Shown here: positions 8,317 to 17,213 of the stretch, piece by piece
How the letters are laid out: every line of letters starts with the position of its first letter
Position numbering within the stretch: the stretch's first letter is position 1
From: SIG480 sp045649265
Lineage (GTDB): Bacteria; Bacillota; Clostridia; Oscillospirales; JAAYXM01
Reading direction: 5' to 3'
Assembly: GCA_045649265.1 (NCBI GenBank)
Contig: JAZRPO010000006.1
Location: 12,970 to 76,969 of the forward strand
DNA: 64,000 nt
The notes under the pieces: generated by a model
The model's database searches: none
Told to the model about the DNA's origin: nothing
What the model saw: only the letters and a program-made list of their open reading frames with translations
Position numbers and translations under genes: made by a program

Positions 8317-9567
8317 TTACTGTGCCGTTTTAATCTCTTTTCTTACGATTTTAGGTTTGCCTTTTTTGTCGATAGAAGCTTTTGTAACGGTGATACTTAC
8401 GATATCAGGGTCAGACGGCACGTCATACATGATCTTCTGCATAACGCCCTCTAAAACCGCTCGCAGTCCTCTGGCTCCGATTCCTCGCTCTATTGCAAGC
8501 TCAGCAACTCTTTCAAGCGCTTTTTGTTCAAAGAAAAGCTTGACACCGTCCATCTCAAGTAAACGAATATATTGTTTTGTTAAAGCATTCTTTGGTTTTG
8601 TCAATATACTTATCATCGCTTCCTTATCAAGAGGCGAAAGCGGAGCAATGACAGGAAGCCTGCCCACAAGCTCAGGAATTATTCCGAATTTCAATAAATC
8701 ATGTGGTTGAACATCTGCAAGAAGCTCGGCTTTATCTTCGTTGCTCTTTGATGAAATTTCGGAAGCAAATCCGATTCCGTTTTGCGTTTTTCTCTTGGAG
8801 ACAACACGTTCTATTCCGTCAAAGGCACCACCGCAGATAAAAAGAATGTTCTTTGTGTCAATTTGTATAAATTCCTGATGCGGATGCTTGCGCCCTCCCT
8901 GAGGCGGAACGTTTGCAACCGTCCCTTCAAGAATCTTCAAAATCGCCTGCTGAACTCCCTCGCCGGAAACATCCCTGGTTATTGATGTATTTTCACTTTT
9001 TCTTGCAATTTTATCAATCTCATCGATAAAGATAATTCCACGTTCTGCAGCTTCGATATCATAATCGGCAGCCTGGATAAGACGGAGAAGGATGTTTTCA
9101 ACATCCTCACCAACATAGCCCGCTTCGGTAAGCGTTGTCGCATCCGCAATGGCAAACGGAACATTGAGCATTTTTGCAAGTGTTTGTGCAAACAAAGTTT
9201 TTCCCGAACCGGTCGGACCAATCATCAAAATATTGCTTTTTTGGAGCTCAACATCATTTTCTGCCCTGCTTGAAATTCGCTTATAATGATTATATACAGC
9301 AACACTTAGAGCGAGCTTCGCTCCCTCCTGACCAACTATATATTCATCAAGTTTTTCGTGGATTTCTCGTGGTTTTAGAAGTGTAAACTTCTCATCTTGC
9401 GCCGGGGTTGATTTCTCATCTTCCTCGCGCATTGAATCAAGGTATGCTTTGCAAACATCAATGCAGTTTTCACAAATCGTTCCATTCAACCCGGCGATAG
9501 AATGTGTGCCGGGCGTTAATTCTTCACCGCAAAATGTGCAAGTCATTCTAATATTCTTGTCAGACAT
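8317..9567 (-). CDS. clpX: ATP-dependent Clp protease ATP-binding subunit ClpX
   Basis: 416-residue AAA+ unfoldase that feeds substrates to ClpP. The zinc-binding N-domain has Cys10, Cys13, Cys32 and Cys35. Walker A is GPTGSGKT (117-124), Walker B is IIFIDEIDK, and an IGF-type ClpP-docking loop is present (NGIGFAS, about 250). It lies 24 bases after clpP and before lon. Length and all motifs are intact. Confidence 0.98.
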   Translation of the reverse strand: MSDKNIRMTCTFCGEELTPGTHSIAGLNGTICENCIDVCKAYLDSMREEDEKSTPAQDEKFTLLKPREIHEKLDEYIVGQEGAKLALSVAVYNHYKRISSRAENDVELQKSNILMIGPTGSGKTLFAQTLAKMLNVPFAIADATTLTEAGYVGEDVENILLRLIQAADYDIEAAERGIIFIDEIDKIARKSENTSITRDVSGEGVQQAILKILEGTVANVPPQGGRKHPHQEFIQIDTKNILFICGGAFDGIERVVSKRKTQNGIGFASEISSKSNEDKAELLADVQPHDLLKFGIIPELVGRLPVIAPLSPLDKEAMISILTKPKNALTKQYIRLLEMDGVKLFFEQKALERVAELAIERGIGARGLRAVLEGVMQKIMYDVPSDPDIVSITVTKASIDKKGKPKIVRKEIKTAQ

Positions 9568-9591
9568 ACGTTACTCCGTTCTCAAAAAGGA

Positions 9592-10176
9592 TTATTGTCT
9601 TTTTGAAATAACTTTATCAATAAGGCCGTATTCCTTAGCTTCTTCCGCGGTCATAAAATTATCTCTTTCGGTGTCTTGCTCGATAACTTCAAGTGACTTT
9701 CCGGTAAATTCTGAGAGTTTTTTATTAAGCTGTTCCTTAATTCTGATGATGCGGTCAGCGTGAATTTTTATATCGGTTGCCTGTCCCTGCATTCCTGAAA
9801 GCGGCTGATGAATCATTATTTCGGAATTTGGAAGAGCCAGACGCTTTCCAGGAGCACCCGCAGCAAGTAAGAATGCGCCCATTGAAGCCGCCATACCTAC
9901 GCAAATCGTTGAAACATCACATTTGATAAAGTTCATTGTATCAAAAATCGCCATACCGGCAGTTATTGATCCGCCAGGAGAATTAATATAGAAATAAATA
10001 TCTTTGTCAGGGTCCTGTGATTCAAGATACAAAAGCTGTGCAACAACGAGCGATGCTGTCACATCGTTGACTTCTTCTGACAAAATAATAATTCTGTCAT
10101 TAAGTAAGCGCGAGAAAATATCGTATGAACGCTCGCCACGATTTGTCTGTTCTACTACTACCGGAACTAAACTCAT
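9592..10176 (-). CDS. clpP: ATP-dependent Clp protease proteolytic subunit ClpP
   Basis: 194-residue serine protease that forms the tetradecameric chamber used by ClpX. The catalytic triad is intact: Ser98 (GMAASMG), His123 (MIHQP) and Asp in the QDTERDNF segment. Its frame stays open far upstream across the tig C-terminus, giving a basic Gln/Leu/Arg-rich pseudo-extension. The true start is MSLVPVVVEQTNRGERSYD at 10176, ten bases after AGGAG. It is placed between tig and clpX; a strong hairpin sits in the 94-base gap after tig. Confidence 0.97.
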   Translation of the reverse strand: MSLVPVVVEQTNRGERSYDIFSRLLNDRIIILSEEVNDVTASLVVAQLLYLESQDPDKDIYFYINSPGGSITAGMAIFDTMNFIKCDVSTICVGMAASMGAFLLAAGAPGKRLALPNSEIMIHQPLSGMQGQATDIKIHADRIIRIKEQLNKKLSEFTGKSLEVIEQDTERDNFMTAEEAKEYGLIDKVISKRQ

Positions 10177-10204
10177 TATATTCACACTCCTGTCAATTTT
10201 CAAA

Positions 10205-10236
10205 GATAGGCGCGAGGAAAACTCCTCCCGCCTATC
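10205..10236 (-). promoter_or_regulatory. Stable hairpin between tig and clpP
   Basis: GATAGGCG/CGCCTATC plus GAGGA/CTCCT-type pairing makes a stem of 14 positions with one C-C mismatch and a 4-base loop. On the minus strand it is followed by TTTGAAAATTG, too weak a T-tract for full termination. It could be a partial terminator or an mRNA processing or stability element that sets the tig:clpP ratio. Confidence 0.5.
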
Positions 10237-10270
10237 CCAACGTATAATATTATGCTCAAATACTGGAAAA

Positions 10271-11767
10271 TTATTCTTTATCTGCAGCCTTTTTAGCCGT
10301 AGTTTTCTTAGCAGTTGTTGTCTTTGTTGCTGCTTCTTTTTTTGTGGAAGTTGATTTTGCTGTTGAAGTAGTCTTTTTAGCAGTAGTTGACTTTGTTTCT
10401 CCTGTTTTCTTAGTAGTTGTTTTTGCAGTAGTCTTTTTCTCAGCCGGCTTTGCTTCACCGTCTGCCTTCTTTGCTGCTGCCTTCTTCTCAGGAGCGATTG
10501 CCACTGCATTTTCACGAAGGAAAGCGAGAGCTTTTATTGTGTAGAGGTCGCTCTTCATTGCATCTGCAGAGAGGAAGCTGCGAATTCTCTCTACCGGCAT
10601 ACCGTACTGCTCAGAGAGCTTTGTGTATTCCGCTTCAACATCCTCGTCAGTCGGTTCAAGCTTTTCCTTCTTTGCGATTGTCTCAAGCGCAAGGCTTGAC
10701 TTAACCTGCTCAATAGCCTGGTCGCGGAAGTTCTTGCGGAAGTCTTCAATATTTGACTGCATCATTTCAAGGTACTTTTCGAGTGTTATTCCCTGCATCT
10801 GGAGACGCTGAGCAAAATCGTTGCAAATGTTGTTAAGCTGATTTTCAATCATAACATCAGGAATTTCAACCTTCATCTCAGAAACGATTTTCTTCATTAT
10901 AGCAGCTTCAAATACTTCGTTTGACATTCTCTCGCGACTCTCGCGGATTTTGGACTGTATGTTCTTTTTAAGCTCATCGAGTGTTTCAAACTCAGAAACA
11001 TCTTTTGCAAACTCATCATCAGCAACAGGAAGCTCTGTTTCCTTAACCTCATGAACCTTAACTTTGAAAACAGCTTCCTTGCCTGAGAGGTCATCAGCGT
11101 GATATTCCTTCGGGAACGTAACATTAACATCACACTCATCTCCCGCATTCTTGCCGATAAGCTGAGCTTCAAATCCCGGAATAAACTGATTTGAACCGAG
11201 CTTTAAGCTGTGATTCTCACCCTTGCCGCCTTCGAATGCAACGCCGTCAACAAAGCCTTCAAAATCAATGATAACGGTATCGCCGTCAACCGCAGCACGC
11301 TCTACGGACACAAGGCGGGCATTCTTTTCAAGCATAACCGAAAGCTCTGCATCGACATCTTTCTTGGTAACGGAAACAGCCGGCTTTTCAGCTTCTATTC
11401 CCTTATAATTTTCAAGAGAAACCTCGGGCTTTACGGTAACTGTTGTCTTCATTATAAAGCCATCATCACTAACATCAACAAGCTCAACCTCCGGATAATC
11501 AACCGGCTCAATTCCGCTTTCCTTAACTGCGGCTTCATATGCATCGGGATATGCAATATTGATAGCATCCTCTGTAAATACACCTGCGCCGTACATGCGC
11601 TCAATCATAGCTCTGGGAGCTTTGCCCTTTCTAAAGCCAGGAATTGTGATTTTTGCTTTGTTTTTGAGGTATGCTTTGTTCATAGCATCAGCAAATTCAG
11701 GCTTCTCTACCTGGATTTCGAGACACACCTTTCCGTTCTCGAGTTTTTCTGTTGATTTCAACTGCAT
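10271..11767 (-). CDS. tig: Trigger factor with a Lys/Thr/Ala-rich C-terminal tail
   Basis: Ribosome-bound chaperone and prolyl isomerase for nascent chains. The N-terminal ribosome-binding domain contains GFRKGKAPRAMIE (about 45-57; the signature loop). The FKBP-like PPIase domain lies at about 155-240 and the helical C-domain at about 250-425. At 498 residues it is some 70 longer than usual. Residues about 426-498 form a low-complexity tail of KK, TT, TAKK and AAK units, like bacterial histone-H1-type tails. The tail is encoded in frame and ends at a normal stop. The start has GGAAT-type Shine-Dalgarno before ATG. It heads the tig-clpP-clpX-lon-ysxC-lysA run. Confidence 0.96.
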   Translation of the reverse strand: MQLKSTEKLENGKVCLEIQVEKPEFADAMNKAYLKNKAKITIPGFRKGKAPRAMIERMYGAGVFTEDAINIAYPDAYEAAVKESGIEPVDYPEVELVDVSDDGFIMKTTVTVKPEVSLENYKGIEAEKPAVSVTKKDVDAELSVMLEKNARLVSVERAAVDGDTVIIDFEGFVDGVAFEGGKGENHSLKLGSNQFIPGFEAQLIGKNAGDECDVNVTFPKEYHADDLSGKEAVFKVKVHEVKETELPVADDEFAKDVSEFETLDELKKNIQSKIRESRERMSNEVFEAAIMKKIVSEMKVEIPDVMIENQLNNICNDFAQRLQMQGITLEKYLEMMQSNIEDFRKNFRDQAIEQVKSSLALETIAKKEKLEPTDEDVEAEYTKLSEQYGMPVERIRSFLSADAMKSDLYTIKALAFLRENAVAIAPEKKAAAKKADGEAKPAEKKTTAKTTTKKTGETKSTTAKKTTSTAKSTSTKKEAATKTTTAKKTTAKKAADKE

Positions 11768-11804
11768 TTGAGATCATTCCTTTCGAATCCGTTATAACCT
11801 AATT

Positions 11805-11833
11805 ATTGTAACAGATTTTAACTAAATTTTCCA
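11805..11833 (-). promoter_or_regulatory. Extended -10 promoter of the tig operon
   Basis: TGGAAA (-35, 11833-11828), 17 bases, then TGT-TACAAT (-10 at 11810-11805 with an extended TGn). It lies about 40 bases upstream of tig in a T/A-rich stretch. No CtsR-type heptad repeat is visible. Confidence 0.65.
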
Positions 11834-11918
11834 CATATTTTTTGTTTTTTTTAAAATTTTTTTATCTTTCGTTGTTTTGACAGAGTTTTAATGCGTAAAA
11901 GCTCAGAAAATTGTGCTT

Positions 11919-12608
11919 TTATACTATTAAAAGCGGGCTAAATTTCAGATAATCCGCAGAAACGAGCTTGTATTCCACATTTTTATGGCTCCCGAGAAAA
12001 GCGCTTTTATGTCCGCTGCCGTGCAGATGCCCGTAAAAACAAGTGCTGACCCCGAACTCGGAGAGCATATCTGTAATCTCTCCGCATTCATACCCTGTTG
12101 CGATTGGCGGGTAATGTAAAAAGCATAATATTTTTTTCGGAGAGAAGCTTTTGCCCTCTTCAAGCGAACAGCGCAGGCGTCCTATCTCTCTTTCGTAAAT
12201 TTTCCGGTTTTTCGCGTCCTCCTGTTCGTAAAACCAGCCCCTTGTTCCGCAAATTGCAACATCACCAACTTTAAAGGCGTTGTTGTGGAGCAAATCAATC
12301 GTTTTAATTTCATTTTCGCAAAAGAAACGTTTTATCTTAGTGGCGGTATCCCACCAATAATCGTGGTTTCCTTTTGAAATAATTTTTTTTCCGGGGAAGG
12401 AATCTATAAGTTTAAAATCAAGCAGAGATTCTTTAAGCGACATCCCCCAGGAAATATCTCCGGAAATGATTGTCACATCTTCATCTGAGAGCTGCGAAAA
12501 AGCTTGGATAAGCTTATTTTCGTAATCACTCCAGAATTCTCCAAAAACATCCATCGGCTTATTACTTGCCCTTGATAGGTGTAAATCTGCTATCGTATAA
12601 ACAGACAT
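11919..12608 (-). CDS. Metallophosphoesterase
   Basis: 229-residue calcineurin-like phosphoesterase with the five metal-binding blocks: DLH (Asp8, His10), GD (50-51), GNHD (80-83), a histidine in FLHYPP and GHLH near 194. Substrate unknown; relatives act on nucleotides, RNA ends or phosphoproteins. It starts immediately after the thrC stop (TAAATG), and its ribosome site GGAGAAAT lies inside the end of thrC, so it is coupled to threonine synthase. No signal peptide, so cytosolic. Last gene of the rplS-to-here operon. Confidence 0.85.
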   Translation of the reverse strand: MSVYTIADLHLSRASNKPMDVFGEFWSDYENKLIQAFSQLSDEDVTIISGDISWGMSLKESLLDFKLIDSFPGKKIISKGNHDYWWDTATKIKRFFCENEIKTIDLLHNNAFKVGDVAICGTRGWFYEQEDAKNRKIYEREIGRLRCSLEEGKSFSPKKILCFLHYPPIATGYECGEITDMLSEFGVSTCFYGHLHGSGHKSAFLGSHKNVEYKLVSADYLKFSPLLIV

Positions 12609-14105
12609 TTAAATTTCTCCATTTGTGAATTTAACGACCATCTCCGGCAAATCCTCACGCGAAGCGGTATTAACAAAGCGTTCTTCTTTTTCAAAAATCG
12701 AAGCAAGCGGAGCCGGGATTTTGTTTCTTGTTGTTTTTGAGAGAATTTCAAGGAGCTCTTCTCCTCCCGAGGAAATATCTATACCAAGTGCAGAGAGAAC
12801 GCTGTCGGCAAATTTAAACGGGCTTGCAGTTGAAGCAAGAAGTGTAACAGCATCATCGCCACTCTGTTTGACATATTTCTTGTAAACATTTACAGCAACA
12901 GCCGTATGTGTATCTATGAGATAATTATGTTCACTGAAAATTTCAGAGATGGTTTTGAGTGTATCCTCTTCGCTACAACATCCACCACAGAAAAGCGCTG
13001 AAATCTTTTCAAATATCTCGGAGCTTACCGTATATGCACCATTGCTTGAAAGCTTTGACATATACTTTTTCACAGTTTTGTCATCGTTGCCTGAGAGATT
13101 AAAAATAAGCCTTTCAAGATTACTTGAAATAAGAATATCCATCGCCGGAGAATTTGTTACAAAAAACTCACGGCACTTGTCATATTTTCCGGTTTCAAAG
13201 AAGTCAGTCAGAACATTATTGGCGTTTGAAGCGCAGATAAATTTCTTTATCGGAACACCCATCTCCCTCGCATAAAATGCGGCAAGAATGTTGCCGAAGT
13301 TTCCGGTGGGAACGCAGACATTAATTTCTTCATTTTCAGTGATTGCACCGCTTTTTAAGAGATCAAAATACCCGGAAACATAATATGCAATCTGCGGAAC
13401 TGCGCGCCCCCAGTTAATAGAGTTTGCCGATGAAAAAATGCATCCGTTCCCTGAAGCTTTTGCTCTGATCTCTTCATCTGAAAAAATTGTTTTCATGGCA
13501 GACTGAACATCATCAAAATTGCCGACAACAGAGGAAACGTAAACGTTATCCCCTTTCTGTGTTGTCATCTGGCGCTCCTGAATTCTGCTTACGCCATCCT
13601 TCGGATAGAAAACTGCGATTTTTGTTCCCTCAACATCAGAAAAACCTTCAAGCGCTGCTTTGCCCGTATCTCCGGAGGTAGCAACAAGAATGCAAGCAAG
13701 TCTCTTTTCGCCTGTTTTCTTTAATGAAGCCGAAAGAAGATACGGCAAAACCTGAAGCGCCATATCCTTGAACGCACAGGTAGGCCCGTGCCAGAGTTCA
13801 AGAATTCCCAGCTTTTTATCGAGCATATGAACAGGCGCAACATCAGAAGCATCAAACTTTTCAGAGCTATATGCTTTCTCGGAAAACTCATTTAACTCAT
13901 CTTCCGAAAAGTCAGTAAGGAACTTTCCAAGAACAAATGCAGCTCTTTGCTGATAAGATGCATTCAAAAGAAAAGTTTTGTCTTCATCTGTAAGTTTTGG
14001 GATGCTTTCAGGGCAAAAAAGACCGCCATCATTGCTTAAACCTTTTACAATTGCCTCAGCTGAACTGAGTTTTAAAGAGGTATCTCGTGTGCTAAAATAT
14101 TTCAT
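12609..14105 (-). CDS. thrC: Threonine synthase
   Basis: 498 residues, the longer fold-II PLP form. Converts O-phosphohomoserine to threonine and phosphate. The PLP lysine is Lys113 in PTCAFKD, the phosphate-binding cup is ATSGDTGKAA, and the N-terminal YFSTRDTSLKLSS block is typical. It follows yraN by 18 bases and precedes the metallophosphoesterase with no gap. No threonine attenuator or T-box is visible before it. It appears to be driven from the rplS-lepB-rbgA-rnhB-yraN transcript. Confidence 0.95.
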   Translation of the reverse strand: MKYFSTRDTSLKLSSAEAIVKGLSNDGGLFCPESIPKLTDEDKTFLLNASYQQRAAFVLGKFLTDFSEDELNEFSEKAYSSEKFDASDVAPVHMLDKKLGILELWHGPTCAFKDMALQVLPYLLSASLKKTGEKRLACILVATSGDTGKAALEGFSDVEGTKIAVFYPKDGVSRIQERQMTTQKGDNVYVSSVVGNFDDVQSAMKTIFSDEEIRAKASGNGCIFSSANSINWGRAVPQIAYYVSGYFDLLKSGAITENEEINVCVPTGNFGNILAAFYAREMGVPIKKFICASNANNVLTDFFETGKYDKCREFFVTNSPAMDILISSNLERLIFNLSGNDDKTVKKYMSKLSSNGAYTVSSEIFEKISALFCGGCCSEEDTLKTISEIFSEHNYLIDTHTAVAVNVYKKYVKQSGDDAVTLLASTASPFKFADSVLSALGIDISSGGEELLEILSKTTRNKIPAPLASIFEKEERFVNTASREDLPEMVVKFTNGEI

Positions 14106-14123
14106 ACTAACTCCCTCCAGAAG

Positions 14124-14480
14124 CTAAAATGCATTTTCAATTTGATTGATTGTATATTTTCCCGATGCGCCATCAGGTGCATATATTTCTATTATATCAA
14201 AACGAATGTCTTTTTTTGTTGTATTTTCAGAAAGCCAAAGCTCAGCAGTAGTCCTAAGCTTCCTTTGCTTTGCAAGAGTAACAAACTCATACGCAGAAGC
14301 AAACTTGTCATTCTTACGAAGTTTTACTTCCACAAAAATTACTGAACTTTTATTTTCGGCAATGAGGTCAATTTCACCAAAGCGTGTTCGGTAATTTGCA
14401 GAAATAATTTGAAATCCCTTTTTCCTCAAAAACTCAGCGGCCTGCGCCTCTCCCCATTTTCCAAGCAAGGATGTTGTCAT
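14124..14480 (-). CDS. yraN: UPF0102 family endonuclease-like protein YraN
   Basis: 118 residues with the family start LGKWGEAQAAEFLRKKG and the restriction-endonuclease-like core GEIDLIA...VIFVEVKLR (about 34-58). The D-ExK arrangement suggests a nuclease or resolvase fold; the cellular role is unsettled. Its ATG overlaps the rnhB stop by four bases (ATGA). rnhB-yraN adjacency is conserved in many Firmicutes. Confidence 0.9.
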   Translation of the reverse strand: MTTSLLGKWGEAQAAEFLRKKGFQIISANYRTRFGEIDLIAENKSSVIFVEVKLRKNDKFASAYEFVTLAKQRKLRTTAELWLSENTTKKDIRFDIIEIYAPDGASGKYTINQIENAF

Positions 14481-15097
14481 TTCAAAAGCGCACCGCCTTT
14501 GTATTTTTTGAAAAAGCTTCTTCTATGTACCGGGGACAATCCAAAGCTTTCAACACACTCATAATGTAGCTTTGTGGGATATCCCTTATGCTTTTCAAAT
14601 TGGTATTGTGGGTATTCCTTTGCAAGCTCTGACATAAATCTGTCACGGCTGACCTTTGCAAGAATAGACGCGGCAGCAATATTGGCTGATAAGCTATCTC
14701 CCTTTACAACATGTTGCATCGGAATATCATAATCAAAAAGCTGATTTCCGTCAATCAGAATATACCCAGGCCGTGTATCAAGCAGAGAAACTGCCCTTTT
14801 CATGGCAATAAGCGATGCGCGAAGAATGTTTATATCGTCAATCTCAGCTTCGCTGCTTTGTGCAATGCCGTATGCAACCGCCTTTTCACAAATAACATCA
14901 AAAAGGAGCTCTCGTTTTTTATCGCTTAACTTTTTCGAGTCATTAAGCCCCTCAATTTCAATCCCCTGCGGAAGAATAACCGCAGCGGCAAAAACAGGCC
15001 CCGCAAGCGGACCGCGCCCCGCCTCGTCAACTCCGCAGAGATTTGAATATCCTTGTCCAAACAGGCTGTTTTCGATTCTCCACAAATTTCCACCCAT
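14477..15097 (-). CDS. rnhB: Ribonuclease HII
   Basis: 206-residue endonuclease that cuts RNA in RNA-DNA hybrids and removes misincorporated ribonucleotides. Catalytic acidic residues: Asp24 and Glu25 in GVDEAGRGPLAGP and Asp in LIDGNQ (about 115), with a final acidic or histidine block in HYECVESFGLSPVHRRSF. AGGAG is nine bases before ATG. It follows rbgA by 12 bases, as in the Bacillus rplS-rbgA-rnhB region. Confidence 0.97.
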   Translation of the reverse strand: MGGNLWRIENSLFGQGYSNLCGVDEAGRGPLAGPVFAAAVILPQGIEIEGLNDSKKLSDKKRELLFDVICEKAVAYGIAQSSEAEIDDINILRASLIAMKRAVSLLDTRPGYILIDGNQLFDYDIPMQHVVKGDSLSANIAAASILAKVSRDRFMSELAKEYPQYQFEKHKGYPTKLHYECVESFGLSPVHRRSFFKKYKGGALLK

Positions 15098-15109
15098 AAA
15101 TATTCTCTC

Positions 15110-16012
15110 CTATTCAGAAAGCATACCCCGAAATTCTATTTTATCAAGTGGTTCTCGTTCTGCATCCGAAACATCCTCTAAAGTAATTCGCCCGAGTTCT
15201 CCGGAGCGAAACTCATCGAACAAAGTCTTTGCCATTCGCTCTGTATTAATTTCTCCGCCCGAAATCAAAAAGCCACGCGCACGTCCGGCACGTTCTAAAA
15301 TTTCATACCCCGGCTCATTTGGCGAAGAAGTAATTTTATATCTTGTATTAAGGTTATTTGCATATCGCTCAGAAAGGAGCTCCATAAAGAGAGATGCGAG
15401 TGACTCAATATCGAGGATTTCATCCTTTATAGCTCCTGTAAAAGCGAGATTTAACGCTGTTCGCTTATCATCAAATTTAGGCCAAAGCATACCGGGAGTA
15501 TCAAGAAGCTCAATACCTTCTCCGGTACGAATCCATTGTTTTTCACGGGTAACACCGGGCCTGTCCTCTGCTTTTGCTATATTTCTGCCGGAAACTCTGT
15601 TAATAAAAGAAGATTTACCGACATTCGGAACTCCGCAAATCATAACACGGACACTTCTACCAATCTGCCCTTTTTCCCGATACGAAGAAAGCTTCTCGGT
15701 GAGAAGATTTTTAATTGCAGAGGAAAAAGCGGATACTCCCGCCCCGTTTTTAGAATTTGTTTCAAGGACCGAGTAACCAAGTTTTTTGTAATATGCCGCC
15801 CAATCCTTTGTTTTTTTTGCATCAGCCAAATCAACCCGATTTAAAACTATCAGTCTGGGCTTTGTTTTTGACAATTCAAAAATATCATAATTCCTGCTTG
15901 AAATCGGAATGCGGGCATCAAGAATTTCACAAACGGCGTCAACCATTTTCAAGTTTTCAGAAATCATTCTGCGGGTTTTGGTCATATGCCCGGGATACCA
16001 TTGTATATCCAT
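15110..16012 (-). CDS. rbgA: Ribosome biogenesis GTPase RbgA (YlqF)
   Basis: 300-residue circularly permuted GTPase needed for late 50S assembly. The motif order is permuted: G4 NRVD (58-61) comes first, then G1 GVPNVGKSS (127-135), then G3 DTPGMLWP (about 175). The N-terminal block IQWYPGHMTKTRRM is the family signature. It lies 26 bases after lepB and before rnhB, co-transcribed with rplS (L19). Confidence 0.97.
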   Translation of the reverse strand: MDIQWYPGHMTKTRRMISENLKMVDAVCEILDARIPISSRNYDIFELSKTKPRLIVLNRVDLADAKKTKDWAAYYKKLGYSVLETNSKNGAGVSAFSSAIKNLLTEKLSSYREKGQIGRSVRVMICGVPNVGKSSFINRVSGRNIAKAEDRPGVTREKQWIRTGEGIELLDTPGMLWPKFDDKRTALNLAFTGAIKDEILDIESLASLFMELLSERYANNLNTRYKITSSPNEPGYEILERAGRARGFLISGGEINTERMAKTLFDEFRSGELGRITLEDVSDAEREPLDKIEFRGMLSE

Positions 16013-16038
16013 TTTCGCGCCTCCAACAGGTTTATCCG

Positions 16039-16614
16039 CTAATTCACAGTGCCAAAATCTTTAATGGGAAAAACCCTTAAAACAACCTTGCCTAGAATGT
16101 TCGATTTGTGGACCATTCCAAGGCTTGAATCACGGCTGTCTGCGCTGTGGTTGCGATTATCACCCATAACAAAAATGCAGTCTTCCGGCACGGTTGCCGG
16201 GAATGTCATATCTATCTGACGGTTGGTTTTATCGGCAATATACGGCTCATCTAACGCTTCACCGTCAATATAAACAATTCCATTTTCAAAGTCGATATCA
16301 ATTTTTTGCCCCTCAGTAGCTATAATGCGCTTGACAATCATCTTCCCATCAAGAAAGGATTTCTTTGCAAGCACAACTATATCACCGTTATCAGGCTCAT
16401 ATAAAAAGTCAGAGGTAATAAGCCAATCCTTATCATGAAGTGTTGGGATCATTGAATCACCGTCAACACCAACGATTCTGAAAAGAAATATAAAAATCAG
16501 AACAATCGTGCTTAAAATAAACGTTATATTCTGAACCCAATCAAATATTTCGTCTTTAACGGAAAAGTTTGAGGCTTTATTGGAACTTTCCTCAAATTGA
16601 ACGTTTTCAGACAT
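16039..16614 (-). CDS. lepB: Signal peptidase I
   Basis: 191-residue membrane serine protease that removes Sec signal peptides. One N-terminal membrane helix (about 29-48) follows a cytoplasmic tail of about 28 residues. Catalytic Ser54 is in GDSMIPTL and the general base Lys95 is in MIVKRIIA. The conserved MGDNRNHSADSRD box (about 150-162) is present. It is between rplS and rbgA, a position seen in several Firmicutes, and is co-transcribed with them. Confidence 0.97.
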   Translation of the reverse strand: MSENVQFEESSNKASNFSVKDEIFDWVQNITFILSTIVLIFIFLFRIVGVDGDSMIPTLHDKDWLITSDFLYEPDNGDIVVLAKKSFLDGKMIVKRIIATEGQKIDIDFENGIVYIDGEALDEPYIADKTNRQIDMTFPATVPEDCIFVMGDNRNHSADSRDSSLGMVHKSNILGKVVLRVFPIKDFGTVN

Positions 16615-16674
16615 AAAATCACGCTCCCTAACAAGTGAAAAGGGGGAAGACTGACAAGCCCTCCCCTTCTCCTT

Positions 16675-17016
16675 TTAGATATCTTCCTTGACCTTTGCCG
16701 CTTTTCCGACTCTGCCACGCAGATAGTAAAGCTTTGCACGTCTGACTTTACCTTTGCGGACGACCTCGAACTTCGCAACATGCGGTGAATGAATCGGGAA
16801 AACCCTTTCAACACCTACGCCGTAAGACAAGCGACGAACCGTAACCGTTTCCTGAATACCGCCATGCTTTCTGGCGATAATCGTGCCTTCAAAAACCTGA
16901 ACACGCTCACGGTTACCTTCCTTAATAAGGACATGGACACGGACAGTGTCACCAATGCTTATTTCGGGTAAATCCTTTTTAATCTGACTGTCTGTCAAAT
17001 TCTTAATAAGATCCAT
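16675..17016 (-). CDS. rplS: 50S ribosomal protein L19
   Basis: 113 residues with the L19 hallmarks GDTVRVHVLIKEGNRERVQVFEG and the basic C-terminal VRRAKLYYLRGRVGKAAK. It sits at the 30S-50S interface. First gene of a long minus-strand operon (rplS-lepB-rbgA-rnhB-yraN-thrC-phosphoesterase). The ribosome site GGGAGG is eight bases or so before ATG. The leader of about 75 bases is a candidate site for an L19-type leader RNA, but I could not fold it convincingly. Confidence 0.98.
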   Translation of the reverse strand: MDLIKNLTDSQIKKDLPEISIGDTVRVHVLIKEGNRERVQVFEGTIIARKHGGIQETVTVRRLSYGVGVERVFPIHSPHVAKFEVVRKGKVRRAKLYYLRGRVGKAAKVKEDI

Positions 17017-17095
17017 TGATGCACGCCTCCCTTCTTCATAGCCGTTCTTATTTTAACACAAGAAAACAGAGGACCGACCGTTATATGACTAGGAT

Positions 17096-17124
17096 ATAAT
17101 ATCATATTCAAACTAAAAAATCAA
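17096..17124 (-). promoter_or_regulatory. Promoter of the rplS operon
   Basis: TTGATT (17124-17119), 17 bases, TATTAT (17101-17096), about 80 bases upstream of rplS. It diverges from the promoter of the pseudouridine synthase gene; the two -35 boxes are about 30 bases apart. Confidence 0.75.
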
Positions 17125-17156
17125 GTATTATTTTTTGTTGCAAATAATATTTCTAT

Positions 17157-17185
17157 TTGCACTTTTGAAAGATATTTGTTATACT
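17157..17185 (+). promoter_or_regulatory. Extended -10 promoter of the pseudouridine synthase gene
   Basis: TTGCAC (weak -35), 17 bases including TGT, TATACT at 17180-17185. GGAGGTG follows at 17203, nine bases from ATG. Confidence 0.65.
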
Positions 17186-17213
17186 GAGTCAAGAGTAAAA
17201 TCGGAGGTGTGCA

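Noticed and set aside
10240..10500. CRISPR-like or tandem repeat in the tig tail
   Set aside because: The repetition comes from a limited amino acid set (Lys, Thr, Ala) with irregular units; there are no equal repeats and spacers. No CRISPR array was seen anywhere in the window.
10177..10515. A 113-residue Gln/Leu/Arg-rich N-terminal extension in the clpP reading frame
   Set aside because: It is the out-of-frame reading of the repetitive tig tail. The ClpP start at 10176 has its own ribosome site and matches the family length.
11915..11934. AT-rich 7-bp hairpin at the end of the metallophosphoesterase gene as a terminator
   Set aside because: The stem is weak, overlaps the stop codon and has no T-tract on the minus strand.
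14802..15776. A 324-codon open frame on the plus strand
   Set aside because: Antisense to rnhB and rbgA, Ser/Arg-rich, typical of the complement of a conserved gene.
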